Source: an uncultured Bacteroidota bacterium
GTDB lineage: Bacteria; Bacteroidota; Bacteroidia; Flavobacteriales; Flavobacteriaceae
Reading direction: 5' to 3'
DNA length: 41,692 nt
Assembly: GCA_902577515.1 (NCBI GenBank)
Contig: CACGZJ010000011.1
Location: 1-41,692 of the forward strand
In this document: positions 24,698 through 33,321 of the stretch, one piece after another
Position numbering within the stretch: position 1 is the first letter of the stretch
How the letters are laid out: each line of letters opens with the position of its first letter
Made by a program: the position numbers and the translations under genes
Notes under the pieces: generated by a model
Database searches by the model: none
Told to the model about the DNA's origin: nothing
The model's input: only the letters and a program-made list of their open reading frames with translations

Positions 24698-25783
24698 TTA
24701 AAGTTTTATAAAAATTTTCTTTTTAAATAAATAGTTTGCTGGAATATAAATAATCATTACAAAGATTATTGCATATAATAACGAAGTAAGTTTTGGAAAA
24801 ATGCCTATTCCTATTAATGAATCGACAAAAACAGAGTTTAATTCAACTCCAATAATTCTATCACTATAAAAAATAGAGGTTAAAGTCCCTGAAAGAACAT
24901 ATGTAAAAATTGAGTTTGTTCCAAAAACTTGAGAAACTCTAAACTTTTTATAGCCACTAACATCAATCAAATATGTGAATGCCGCCACTAACATGAATGA
25001 CATGCCAGCCATTAAAAAAGTATATGATGTACTCCATAAGTTTTTATTTACAGGGAAGGACCAACTAAAAAAGTCTCCAACGAATACTAATATAAGACCC
25101 AATGAAAAAAGTTTAATAATCTTGTCCTTAATATCTTTATTTGAAACCAGTATTGAACCAGCTACTAGTCCAAAAACACCTGTAATTATGGAGGGTATAG
25201 TTGTAAGTATACCTTCAGGATCCCATGTGTCTTGCCACATAACACCTGGTAATAATTTACTATCAATATAATGAGCAATATTAAGCTCAGGTGAGCTAAG
25301 ATCAGGTGTCCCAATACCTGGCACTGGAATGTATAACATAATAAACCAATAAAGTATTAGAGTTATAAATGATATATAGATAAATAACTTTTTATCAATG
25401 AACAAATAAATTAGACCACAAAAAAGAAAAACAAAAGAGATTCTCTGTAATACTCCTACCCATCTAATACTAGTCAAATCAAAATCAGGAAAGACCCATA
25501 AAAAAACTCCAACTAAATAAATTTTGAATGCTCTCCAAATAATTTTTTTTAGTATCTGATTTCTATTGAGTTCGTTAATTTTATTATTTAATGATAAAAC
25601 AATAGATACTCCAACTATAAAAAGAAAGTTTGGAAAAATATAATCAGTTGGTGTTAAGCCATTCCAATCAGCATGAAGTAAAGGTTCATAAACATAGTCC
25701 CATGAGCCTGGTGTATTAACAATAATCATAAATATTAAAGTCATTCCTCTAAGCACATCAATTGAGAGTAGTCTTTTATTCAT
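24698..25783 (-). CDS. NagX / HGSNAT-like acyltransferase (DUF5009 type)
   Basis: A 361-aa integral membrane protein with about ten helices. The N-terminus RLLSIDVLRGMTLIFMI and LLHADWNGLTPTDYIFPNFL are the family signature; His37 matches the acetyl-accepting histidine of heparan-alpha-glucosaminide N-acetyltransferase. The family acetylates glucosamine residues across a membrane using acetyl-CoA, and bacterial NagX lies in GlcNAc-use loci. I start at the ATG at 25783 (a TTG 5 codons upstream also fits), which overlaps the GH20 stop by 8 bases (ATGAATAA). It is the last gene of the SusCD locus. Confidence 0.88.
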   Translation of the reverse strand: MNKRLLSIDVLRGMTLIFMIIVNTPGSWDYVYEPLLHADWNGLTPTDYIFPNFLFIVGVSIVLSLNNKINELNRNQILKKIIWRAFKIYLVGVFLWVFPDFDLTSIRWVGVLQRISFVFLFCGLIYLFIDKKLFIYISFITLILYWFIMLYIPVPGIGTPDLSSPELNIAHYIDSKLLPGVMWQDTWDPEGILTTIPSIITGVFGLVAGSILVSNKDIKDKIIKLFSLGLILVFVGDFFSWSFPVNKNLWSTSYTFLMAGMSFMLVAAFTYLIDVSGYKKFRVSQVFGTNSIFTYVLSGTLTSIFYSDRIIGVELNSVFVDSLIGIGIFPKLTSLLYAIIFVMIIYIPANYLFKKKIFIKL

Positions 25784-28301
25784 TTTTATTTTCAACAATT
25801 ATACTATTACCTCCCCTACCTATATTATCAAACAACCTGAGGTTTACAATATCACCATCATTAATTTTAATAGGTGATTTAAAATTTTCACTTGATTCTT
25901 TTGGAAGAGATCCATCAAGTGTATACTTAACATTTAGACCTGGAAATACTGTATTTGCATAAAGAGTATCATTCATAATTTTACCACCTGGTTTTGGTAA
26001 ATCATAAGATAATCCACCAAAGATATTATCAACCATTGGTAAAACTCTTTGGCCAATATTATTAGCAAATTTATTCCACTCGTTATCAATTTTTTCTCTC
26101 TTAATATCATTGTTAGAGATATCCATCCATGAATTATCATGAGACCATGCTTTCTGAGAAAAAACTATAATATTTGGCATGAACATATAATCCAATATTC
26201 CTTCGTTTCTAATGGTTTCACTCCAAATTTGCGATTGAACACCTATTATGTTATCCTTTTTATCTTGGTCTAGTTTTACTGAATTATCAATGTAGTTTTT
26301 CGAAATATTATTTTTTTCTACACCATATAGATCATTAAACACATCATATACATCTACTGTCCACATATCTTTATAATTAGCATAGCCACTCCATGATAAA
26401 CCAATATTGTCAAGATCTTTATCATCTACCATATCAAAATAAAATGCGCTTGAGTTACTCATTATTGACTTGTATCCAAGATTTGCATACTTGTATATCA
26501 TATCCTGCCTTCCTTGACCCCAGTCGTTTTTCCATACAAACAGTAAAATGTCATCATCCTTAAAAAAGTCTTTAATTTGAGTTTCAGATTGATTTTTCTC
26601 AGTCAACTTCAGTAATATATCATCCCATCCAGTCATTGTTGCGCCATATGAAGAGATCTTATTATAAATTCTTCTCTGCATAAGTTCATAAAGTGCGTTG
26701 TAATCTCCTGAAATTGAATTTTCATTCATAAAATTATCGCACATTGGTGATTTCTGCCATGCACCATATGGTAATTCATCTGCAGCAACACCAAACTTAG
26801 TCATATTAACACCTGCATCCTTATACATTAAGTAGATTTCATCAATTACTTTTTCATAAAATGTAAATGAGCTCTCCCTACATATGTTCATTATATTATC
26901 AGTAAAACCCTGTGCTGAGTAATATTCACTTTTATCATCTGGATCAATCAATAAATACTTTTCAGCTTCGACTTGATTACCCATTTCCATATATTTTTGA
27001 TATCTAGCATTCATTGAAACTATAGCAGATCTCATGTGGGAGGGTACACTTATTTGCGGAATAACGCTGATATTTCTTTCACTTGCATATTTAAGAATAT
27101 CAACATAGTCAGATCTTGAAAGGTATCCTGATCCTGTTGAATTTGTATCCGGACCGGAGCCATACATAGGTATTAAATTTTCAAACTCATCCTTTGTATA
27201 TGCCCTCTTTGATCCTACTTCGACCAGTTCTTCTAGTCCAGGAATCTCTAGCCTCCATCCTTCATCATCAGTAAGACGAAAATCTAAATAATTAATTTTA
27301 AAAAAAGATAGATAATCAATTATTTGCTTAATCTTCTCAGGACCATAAAAATTTCTAGATATATCTAATAACATACCTCTATATGAAAATTTAGGCGAAT
27401 CATTAACTTCAATAAATTTTAATGGAGTATCCTCTAATTTAGAGATTAGAAATATTTGTTTTAATGACTGTAAAGCATAAAGTGCACCAGCGCTATCAGC
27501 TGAGCTAATAGAGATTCCTCCATCAGAAACACTCAATTGATATGATTCAGCATTTATACTTTCATCTAAATCAACAGTAATTCTGCTTATAACTTCATTG
27601 GTATTATCAAAATCAATGTCTACTACTTCATCAAATACAGAATTGATTAGTTGTTCACTCAAATTAAAGTTCTGGTCTATAACTATTGAATAATTATTGA
27701 GCATTTCAACTTCTCCATCATTTATTATAAAATTAGATGGAGTTGGTATAATGTAGTCAAGTTCAGATTTATCTAACAAACTATTAGATATGTATTCATT
27801 ATACCTATCAACTGAATTAGGAGCATTAAGTTTTTCTATTCCTTTTGCATTTTTCCAAACATAATCAAATTCTACATCTAAAATATCATCATTACTAACA
27901 ATAAAACCTCCCACAGGAAGATCAGATTGTCTTCTAACTATTCCTCTCTGACTTAGATCAATTGAAAAAGAAGAGTCTTTAGCTAGAATATAGTCTTTAC
28001 CAAAGGTTAAAATATTATACGACTGCCCAGCTACATAGTCATAAATTACATTCTCAGGAACTAATTGCTCATCAATAATTGAACTTTGCTGATTCCAGTG
28101 CAGAGACCAAGGAGAGTTTAAGTCAATACTTGAAGTATTGTTAATTGTAAAATTTACATCAAATCGTGAATCCCTATATTCTTTTATTTCATAGGTAATA
28201 TTGACTTTATCATTACCTGAAGAACATGAGATAATAAAAACTGCACAAGCAATTATGCAAAATGCTTTATTTAACTTATTATTTAATCCTTGTAAACTCA
28301 A
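25776..28301 (-). CDS. GH20 beta-N-acetylhexosaminidase lipoprotein
   Basis: An 841-aa exo-enzyme removing terminal GlcNAc or GalNAc. Lipobox FIISC (Cys26), an N-terminal beta domain, a GH20b domain (about residues 180-300), the catalytic barrel starting SPKFSYRGMLLDISRNFYG, and a chitobiase-like C-terminal domain with KYTLDGSLPKESSENF. The catalytic pair is Asp508-Glu509, in AADEL rather than the usual GGDE. The start must be a TTG (28299-28301): no in-frame ATG precedes the signal peptide, and the frame overlaps the upstream gene by 23 bases. It would act at the cell surface on glycans bound by SusD. Confidence 0.95.
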   Translation of the reverse strand: MSLQGLNNKLNKAFCIIACAVFIISCSSGNDKVNITYEIKEYRDSRFDVNFTINNTSSIDLNSPWSLHWNQQSSIIDEQLVPENVIYDYVAGQSYNILTFGKDYILAKDSSFSIDLSQRGIVRRQSDLPVGGFIVSNDDILDVEFDYVWKNAKGIEKLNAPNSVDRYNEYISNSLLDKSELDYIIPTPSNFIINDGEVEMLNNYSIVIDQNFNLSEQLINSVFDEVVDIDFDNTNEVISRITVDLDESINAESYQLSVSDGGISISSADSAGALYALQSLKQIFLISKLEDTPLKFIEVNDSPKFSYRGMLLDISRNFYGPEKIKQIIDYLSFFKINYLDFRLTDDEGWRLEIPGLEELVEVGSKRAYTKDEFENLIPMYGSGPDTNSTGSGYLSRSDYVDILKYASERNISVIPQISVPSHMRSAIVSMNARYQKYMEMGNQVEAEKYLLIDPDDKSEYYSAQGFTDNIMNICRESSFTFYEKVIDEIYLMYKDAGVNMTKFGVAADELPYGAWQKSPMCDNFMNENSISGDYNALYELMQRRIYNKISSYGATMTGWDDILLKLTEKNQSETQIKDFFKDDDILLFVWKNDWGQGRQDMIYKYANLGYKSIMSNSSAFYFDMVDDKDLDNIGLSWSGYANYKDMWTVDVYDVFNDLYGVEKNNISKNYIDNSVKLDQDKKDNIIGVQSQIWSETIRNEGILDYMFMPNIIVFSQKAWSHDNSWMDISNNDIKREKIDNEWNKFANNIGQRVLPMVDNIFGGLSYDLPKPGGKIMNDTLYANTVFPGLNVKYTLDGSLPKESSENFKSPIKINDGDIVNLRLFDNIGRGGNSIIVENKNE

Positions 28302-31300
28302 TTAGATCATTATTTTTAGCTGAGATAATATAGTCATTATTTTTAAGATTAATAAATTCCATATCCTTAATATCTCCATTTAAAAATAGACCACTTTCCT
28401 TAGTTGGTACAGCTTGAAACCCTTTTTCAGGTTCAAACTTTAAAAATACTCCAACACTTCCATCATTTCTCGGAGTTTCAACTTCAGAATTGAACATATT
28501 TCCTGAAACAATAATATCTGTATAGCCATCTTTATCAATATCTTTCTTCAAAATTTTATTTATTGCAGAAAGCTGACTTAGAACTGGTAACATCCTCATT
28601 TCAAATGAATTACCAGTATTTTCTAAATAAACAGATGAAAATGTTTTAGTGAAATAATGTAAAGAATTATCAAGATCTGTATTCCCATATACATCTTCAA
28701 GGGTAGCAATAGAAAAGGCATCATAGTCTTGAAACTTTGTCTTTATTGCAGGTATTTGATCAGATGAACATTGTCTACCTCTAAGCGGAAACTGCTCACC
28801 GTCATTATAATAACTAAGTACAATATCACCACTATTATTCTTGTCAAAATCGTTATAAAAGATGTCAAATGTTTCATCTTCGGTAGCTTGGTACTTATAA
28901 TTATTACCAAGATTACCAACAACAAGATCCATATCCCCATCATTATCAAAATCTTCAGCAATTACATCATACCACCATCCTCTAGTGGAATCTTCATCAA
29001 TCATTGATTTATCCTCAGTAAATTTACCATTCTGGTTTTTAAAAAATTTAATAGGAGTCCACTCTCCTACAACAATTAAATCCTTCCAACCATCATCATT
29101 ATAATCTACCCAAACAGATGATGTCACAAGACCTATATCCCTGAAAGGAAAATCAGAATAATCTGCATTAACAAATTTAATCTCATCTTTATCAGATTGA
29201 TTAACAAGCAGAAAACTATCTGCAGGCAATGGATAACTACCTGGAACAACCCTTCCACCAACAAAAAGATCCAGATCTCCATCTTTATCAAAATCTTCAT
29301 AAGAAACCCTCATTCCGCTTGAATAGTTATTTGGAACAGAATTTTCAGAGTGAGAAAAATATCCTCTTCCATCATTAACATAGACTCTATCTTTAAGAAT
29401 TGGAGAATTAGGCTCAAATTCATTACCACCAGAAACTATATATAGGTCAAGATCACCATCACTATCAAAATCATTTAGAATCATGTCCATATCTTCATAT
29501 TTACTGTGAGAACTTGAGAAATAGAAACTTCTCTTGGAGAATGATCCATTTGAATTTTGAAAATAAAAAGCTGTTGATTGATCCTTAGCTCCACCAATAA
29601 CAAAATCCTCTAGACCATCTCCATTTATATCTCCAGTTGCAATTCCTGGTCCTAATTTTGAGTTTTCGTGAGGGAGTAATACTTCTTTAGTATAATCATC
29701 ATAGATATTTTCTTTATGCTTATGATTTACTATTTCTTCATTCTCAAAATATAAATTTAATTTTTCATTATCTAAAGCCGCTATCTCTGAGTTTTTAATA
29801 TCAAATTTAATAGTACTATTAGCCTCAACGTTATTTAATTGCTCAGTTTTACCATTAGGCCATAAAACCTTTACTGATTCAATTATTTCTTCATTACCTA
29901 CTCCAAAATTTAAATATGTTGAAACAGAGGACTGAAAACCTCTAGAAAGTGTTAATTCTTGCATTTGATTATTGTCAGAAGTCTTAACTATAACTCTACT
30001 GTCAATCCCTATTGGATTCTGATCGCTTCCTTTAAGCTTCACTTTTATATAATTATTTTTTGAATTATTTCTATATATCTGTGCTTCCTGATCAACATTA
30101 TTAACAATAAGCTCTAGATCACCATCATTGTCAAGGTCTGCATATGTGGCACCATTAGAAAAGTTTTTTTGATCCAACCCCCAAGATTCACTAACATCTG
30201 TAAAGGTTAGGTCAGTATTATTTTTAAAGGTAAAATTAGCAATAGCTTCTGACGGCATTTGTTCTGTGTAATAAAGAAGACTATCGTTTGACATTGGTCT
30301 TAATTTGATATCATTAAAAAAGTCTCTATGATTTATTTCTCTTCTTATTCCATTAGAAATAAATAAGTCTTTCCATCCATCATTATCAAGATCAGCAAGA
30401 AGTGGTCCCCAACTCCAATCTGTAGAAGAAATACCAGAAAGTCTAGATATGTTGCTAAAAAATGGTTTATTACCTTCAATTCTTCTGTTTAACTGAAGTG
30501 TATTATGCATATATTGATAGTGAAAACCATAGTTAACAGTACTCCAAAAAAGGTCAGGATTCATACTAGCCATATTAGCCTTTGATCTTCTATTATCTTT
30601 TGCATCCATATCAACTTGGATGTAGTCAAGATATGAGTCATTATTGAAATCTGCAATATCAACACCCATTCCGTAAAAAGATGTTTGGTTAGTAGTCTCT
30701 TTTACAGATTCAGAGAAAGTTCCATCTCCATTATTCATATACATAAAGTCAGGAGAGCTGAAATCATTAGATATATAGATATCAGGATAACTATCATTGT
30801 TTAAATCACCTATAGTTGCACTTAATGTCAAACCGTATGTTCTAAGACCAGCTTCTTCAGTTACCCTTGTGAATGATGAACCATCATTTCTGTAGAGATT
30901 ATCTGTTTCATAATCATCAGCATTTTGCATTTTATAGAAGTAGTAACTTCTTGGAGCATCAAAAGGTGTAATAGGATAATTAGCAACATATAAATCTAGA
31001 TCCCCATCTTTATCATAGTCAAAGAAAGTTGCCTGAACACTATTTCCTATATCATCAATTCCATAGTCTTTTGCAGATTCAGTAAATGTATTATCACCAT
31101 TATTTATGTATAACTCATTGTTCTTAATTCCGTCTAATCCAGCAACAGACACATAGATATCTAATAATCCGTCATTATTTATATCTATCATTGTAGATCC
31201 AGTATACCATCTATCATCACCACCTGAACCAGATGAGTCAGTTATATCGTCAAACTTAAGATTACCTTTATTAAGGTATAGTCTATTTTTTGTCATATTC

Positions 31301-31539
31301 CCTGTAAAGAAAATATCATCAAGATCATCATTATTAATATCACCAACAGATACACCACCTCCCATATATATGTATGGGTAAGTGAAATAGTTTATATCAT
31401 TATCTTCATACAGTTGATTTACAAAATCAATTCCAGTTTGAGAAGATGACAATAAAGTAAATTGTTTCTTTGAGTCTTCGGAGCAAGAGACAAAGAGAAA
31501 AAATAACGTTAAAATTAAAAGTAGGTTTGTTTTTTTCAT
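28279..31539 (-). CDS. FG-GAP/VCBS repeat lipoprotein with ASPIC/UnbV domain (CRTAC1-type)
   Basis: A 1086-aa protein with lipobox LFVSC (Cys19). About 13 aspartate-rich calcium-binding repeats of the D-x-[DN]-x-D/N-G type (for example DINNDDLDDIFF, DYDKDGDLDLYV, DFDNDGDMDLVV) form two beta-propellers. Between them an ASPIC/UnbV domain (about residues 495-570) carries VKVLWPNGKTEQ. Such proteins are frequent beside SusCD pairs and may bind carbohydrate at the surface; an enzyme role is not shown. It starts 12 bases after the terminator that follows susD and is overlapped by the GH20 gene. Confidence 0.93.
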   Translation of the reverse strand: MKKTNLLLILTLFFLFVSCSEDSKKQFTLLSSSQTGIDFVNQLYEDNDINYFTYPYIYMGGGVSVGDINNDDLDDIFFTGNMTKNRLYLNKGNLKFDDITDSSGSGGDDRWYTGSTMIDINNDGLLDIYVSVAGLDGIKNNELYINNGDNTFTESAKDYGIDDIGNSVQATFFDYDKDGDLDLYVANYPITPFDAPRSYYFYKMQNADDYETDNLYRNDGSSFTRVTEEAGLRTYGLTLSATIGDLNNDSYPDIYISNDFSSPDFMYMNNGDGTFSESVKETTNQTSFYGMGVDIADFNNDSYLDYIQVDMDAKDNRRSKANMASMNPDLFWSTVNYGFHYQYMHNTLQLNRRIEGNKPFFSNISRLSGISSTDWSWGPLLADLDNDGWKDLFISNGIRREINHRDFFNDIKLRPMSNDSLLYYTEQMPSEAIANFTFKNNTDLTFTDVSESWGLDQKNFSNGATYADLDNDGDLELIVNNVDQEAQIYRNNSKNNYIKVKLKGSDQNPIGIDSRVIVKTSDNNQMQELTLSRGFQSSVSTYLNFGVGNEEIIESVKVLWPNGKTEQLNNVEANSTIKFDIKNSEIAALDNEKLNLYFENEEIVNHKHKENIYDDYTKEVLLPHENSKLGPGIATGDINGDGLEDFVIGGAKDQSTAFYFQNSNGSFSKRSFYFSSSHSKYEDMDMILNDFDSDGDLDLYIVSGGNEFEPNSPILKDRVYVNDGRGYFSHSENSVPNNYSSGMRVSYEDFDKDGDLDLFVGGRVVPGSYPLPADSFLLVNQSDKDEIKFVNADYSDFPFRDIGLVTSSVWVDYNDDGWKDLIVVGEWTPIKFFKNQNGKFTEDKSMIDEDSTRGWWYDVIAEDFDNDGDMDLVVGNLGNNYKYQATEDETFDIFYNDFDKNNSGDIVLSYYNDGEQFPLRGRQCSSDQIPAIKTKFQDYDAFSIATLEDVYGNTDLDNSLHYFTKTFSSVYLENTGNSFEMRMLPVLSQLSAINKILKKDIDKDGYTDIIVSGNMFNSEVETPRNDGSVGVFLKFEPEKGFQAVPTKESGLFLNGDIKDMEFINLKNNDYIISAKNNDLIEFTRIK

Positions 31540-31550
31540 GGCATAAATTT

Positions 31551-31583
31551 AAAAAAAAACAGGATGAAAATTAATTCATCCTG
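31551..31583 (-). terminator. Intrinsic terminator between susD and the enzyme genes
   Basis: Reading the minus strand from susD: stem CAGGATGAA / TTCATCCTG (31583-31560) with a 6-base loop, then an unbroken run of nine T (31559-31551), then the CRTAC1-type ATG at 31539. This is a full rho-independent terminator inside the locus. It should reduce expression of the downstream genes compared with susC/susD, unless a second promoter hides within susD. Confidence 0.78.
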
Positions 31584-31612
31584 CTTTAAATTTTAGCTAA
31601 TTTTTAGCTTAA

Positions 31613-33298
31613 TTAGTGACCAGGATTTTGAGTTAAAGCCCCAAGTGACTGATCAATTGCATCTAAAGGAATTGGTAATGCAGTATGTTTTGACTGAACC
31701 GCATTTGCTCTAGAAGCAAAAGGTGGAATAGTTCTACCCTCATTTGCTATATAAGCGTTTAGTGTTTCAACCATTATACCCCATCTTCTTAAATCAAATA
31801 ATCTATGACCTTCCATACCAAGCTCAACTCTTCTCTCATGCCTAACTGCGTTTCTAGCAGCAGAAGCATCAGTCCATGAAGAATCGTAAGTACCAATAAC
31901 ATAGTTTGGAGATGAATCAGCTGTTGGGCTATTTTTAGCTCTTGTTCTTATTTGATTAACATACCCTCTAGCTTTTTCAAGTGAACCAGATTCAACAGCA
32001 GCCTCAGCAGCCATTAAAAGAACATCTGCATATCTAATTATATGATAATTTATACCAGATCTTTGTTCACCCCAACCACCAGTTCCTTTATTAGTATCAT
32101 CACCTGCAGTATACATACTCTTTTTAGCAGCGTATGGACCTGAAATATCAGTAAAAGATGCTCTAATATTTTCTTTACCTGTAAAAGGGCCATAGCCATT
32201 ATAATCAATACCACGTCTACCGACAGTAAAATCGATTCTAGGATCTAGTGGACCTGAATGAGGAGTAAATGAATCTCCACTATCAATACCTGCATCATTA
32301 CTAATATCAGATGAAGCCCAATTAGACATTGGCAGACCATTTGAATCAGTTTGAAAAGCATTTGCTAAATCTTGTGTTGGCTGGTAAAAACCACAACACA
32401 TACCACCTGTCATAGGACCAATTGGATAATTTAGTGTACCCCCTCTGTTTCCATTAAATGATTGACCAGTATCTGCTGCAAACTGAATTGCAAAAATCAT
32501 TTCTGGACCATTTTCTCCGTCTGATCTAAAGTTAGCAAAGTAATCTGAGTTTAAAGCATATTGACCAGAATTGATCACTTTCTCTAATTCAGACAATGCA
32601 CTAGCCCATTTTCCTTGATAAAGTAAAACTTTTCCAAGATATGCACTACCAGTAGAACTTATCGGTCTTCCAGGTTCATTGTAAGAACCTCCTCTAGATG
32701 AAGGTAAATTTGCAGCTGCAAATGAGAAATCAGCCTCAATCTCGGACCATATTGGACCTGAATTAGGTTGATTAAATTCACTAGCAGCATAGTTTTCATC
32801 CGAAATGTAAGGTACATTTACCCACATTTTTTGTAATTCAAAATTATAGTGACCTCGAAGGAATCTTGCCTGAGCTAATTGAGCAGTAAAATTAGAAGGG
32901 TTATCTGAATTATTGATTAAGTCAATAACAGCATTTGCCCTATTTATACCAGCAAAAACGGCTCTCCACTTATTTGTGAAGTATGAATTAGTGGTATCCC
33001 ACGTAAATAGCTCTATAGCAAGTAGGTCTGCTTGGTCACCATCAGTTGATCCTTTGTGCGCATCATCAGATATCACATCCATCCACCAGTTATCTCCAGT
33101 TACGTGCCAGTCAGCACCATGACTGTTTCTTATACCATCAAGGACAGCATAAGCACCAGTTAAAAGAAGATCAACACCAGTGGCATTTTGAAGTGAAGCA
33201 TCACTTAATGAGCCCACAGGATCAATTTCAGTAAAATCATCAGAACATGATACTAAAAGCATCGATGCTGATAAGAAATATGTTAGAAATTTTTTCAT
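31613..33298 (-). CDS. SusD/RagB family nutrient-binding lipoprotein
   Basis: A 561-aa outer-surface lipoprotein (lipobox LLVSC, Cys18) that caps the SusC transporter and binds the glycan. Family blocks: DPVGSLSDASLQNATGVDLLLTGAYAVLDG near the start, the TPR-like RAVFAGINRANAVIDLI and AQARFLRGHYNFELQ helices, and the C-terminal NYHIIRYADVLLMAAEAA and RRVELGMEGHRLFDLRRWG. It follows susC by 23 bases. The region is visibly less AT-rich than its neighbours, as expected for a highly expressed gene. Confidence 0.96.
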   Translation of the reverse strand: MKKFLTYFLSASMLLVSCSDDFTEIDPVGSLSDASLQNATGVDLLLTGAYAVLDGIRNSHGADWHVTGDNWWMDVISDDAHKGSTDGDQADLLAIELFTWDTTNSYFTNKWRAVFAGINRANAVIDLINNSDNPSNFTAQLAQARFLRGHYNFELQKMWVNVPYISDENYAASEFNQPNSGPIWSEIEADFSFAAANLPSSRGGSYNEPGRPISSTGSAYLGKVLLYQGKWASALSELEKVINSGQYALNSDYFANFRSDGENGPEMIFAIQFAADTGQSFNGNRGGTLNYPIGPMTGGMCCGFYQPTQDLANAFQTDSNGLPMSNWASSDISNDAGIDSGDSFTPHSGPLDPRIDFTVGRRGIDYNGYGPFTGKENIRASFTDISGPYAAKKSMYTAGDDTNKGTGGWGEQRSGINYHIIRYADVLLMAAEAAVESGSLEKARGYVNQIRTRAKNSPTADSSPNYVIGTYDSSWTDASAARNAVRHERRVELGMEGHRLFDLRRWGIMVETLNAYIANEGRTIPPFASRANAVQSKHTALPIPLDAIDQSLGALTQNPGH

Positions 33299-33321
33299 AA
33301 TATATGTATTAATTATTGGGG

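Noticed and set aside
28743-29007. Open frames on both strands in the FG-GAP gene
   Set aside because: They arise from the repetitive Asp/Asn/Gly codons of the propeller repeats and have no independent support.
32913-33234. Plus-strand open frames antisense to susD
   Set aside because: Low-complexity translations without signal, motif or start context; shadows of the susD reading frame.
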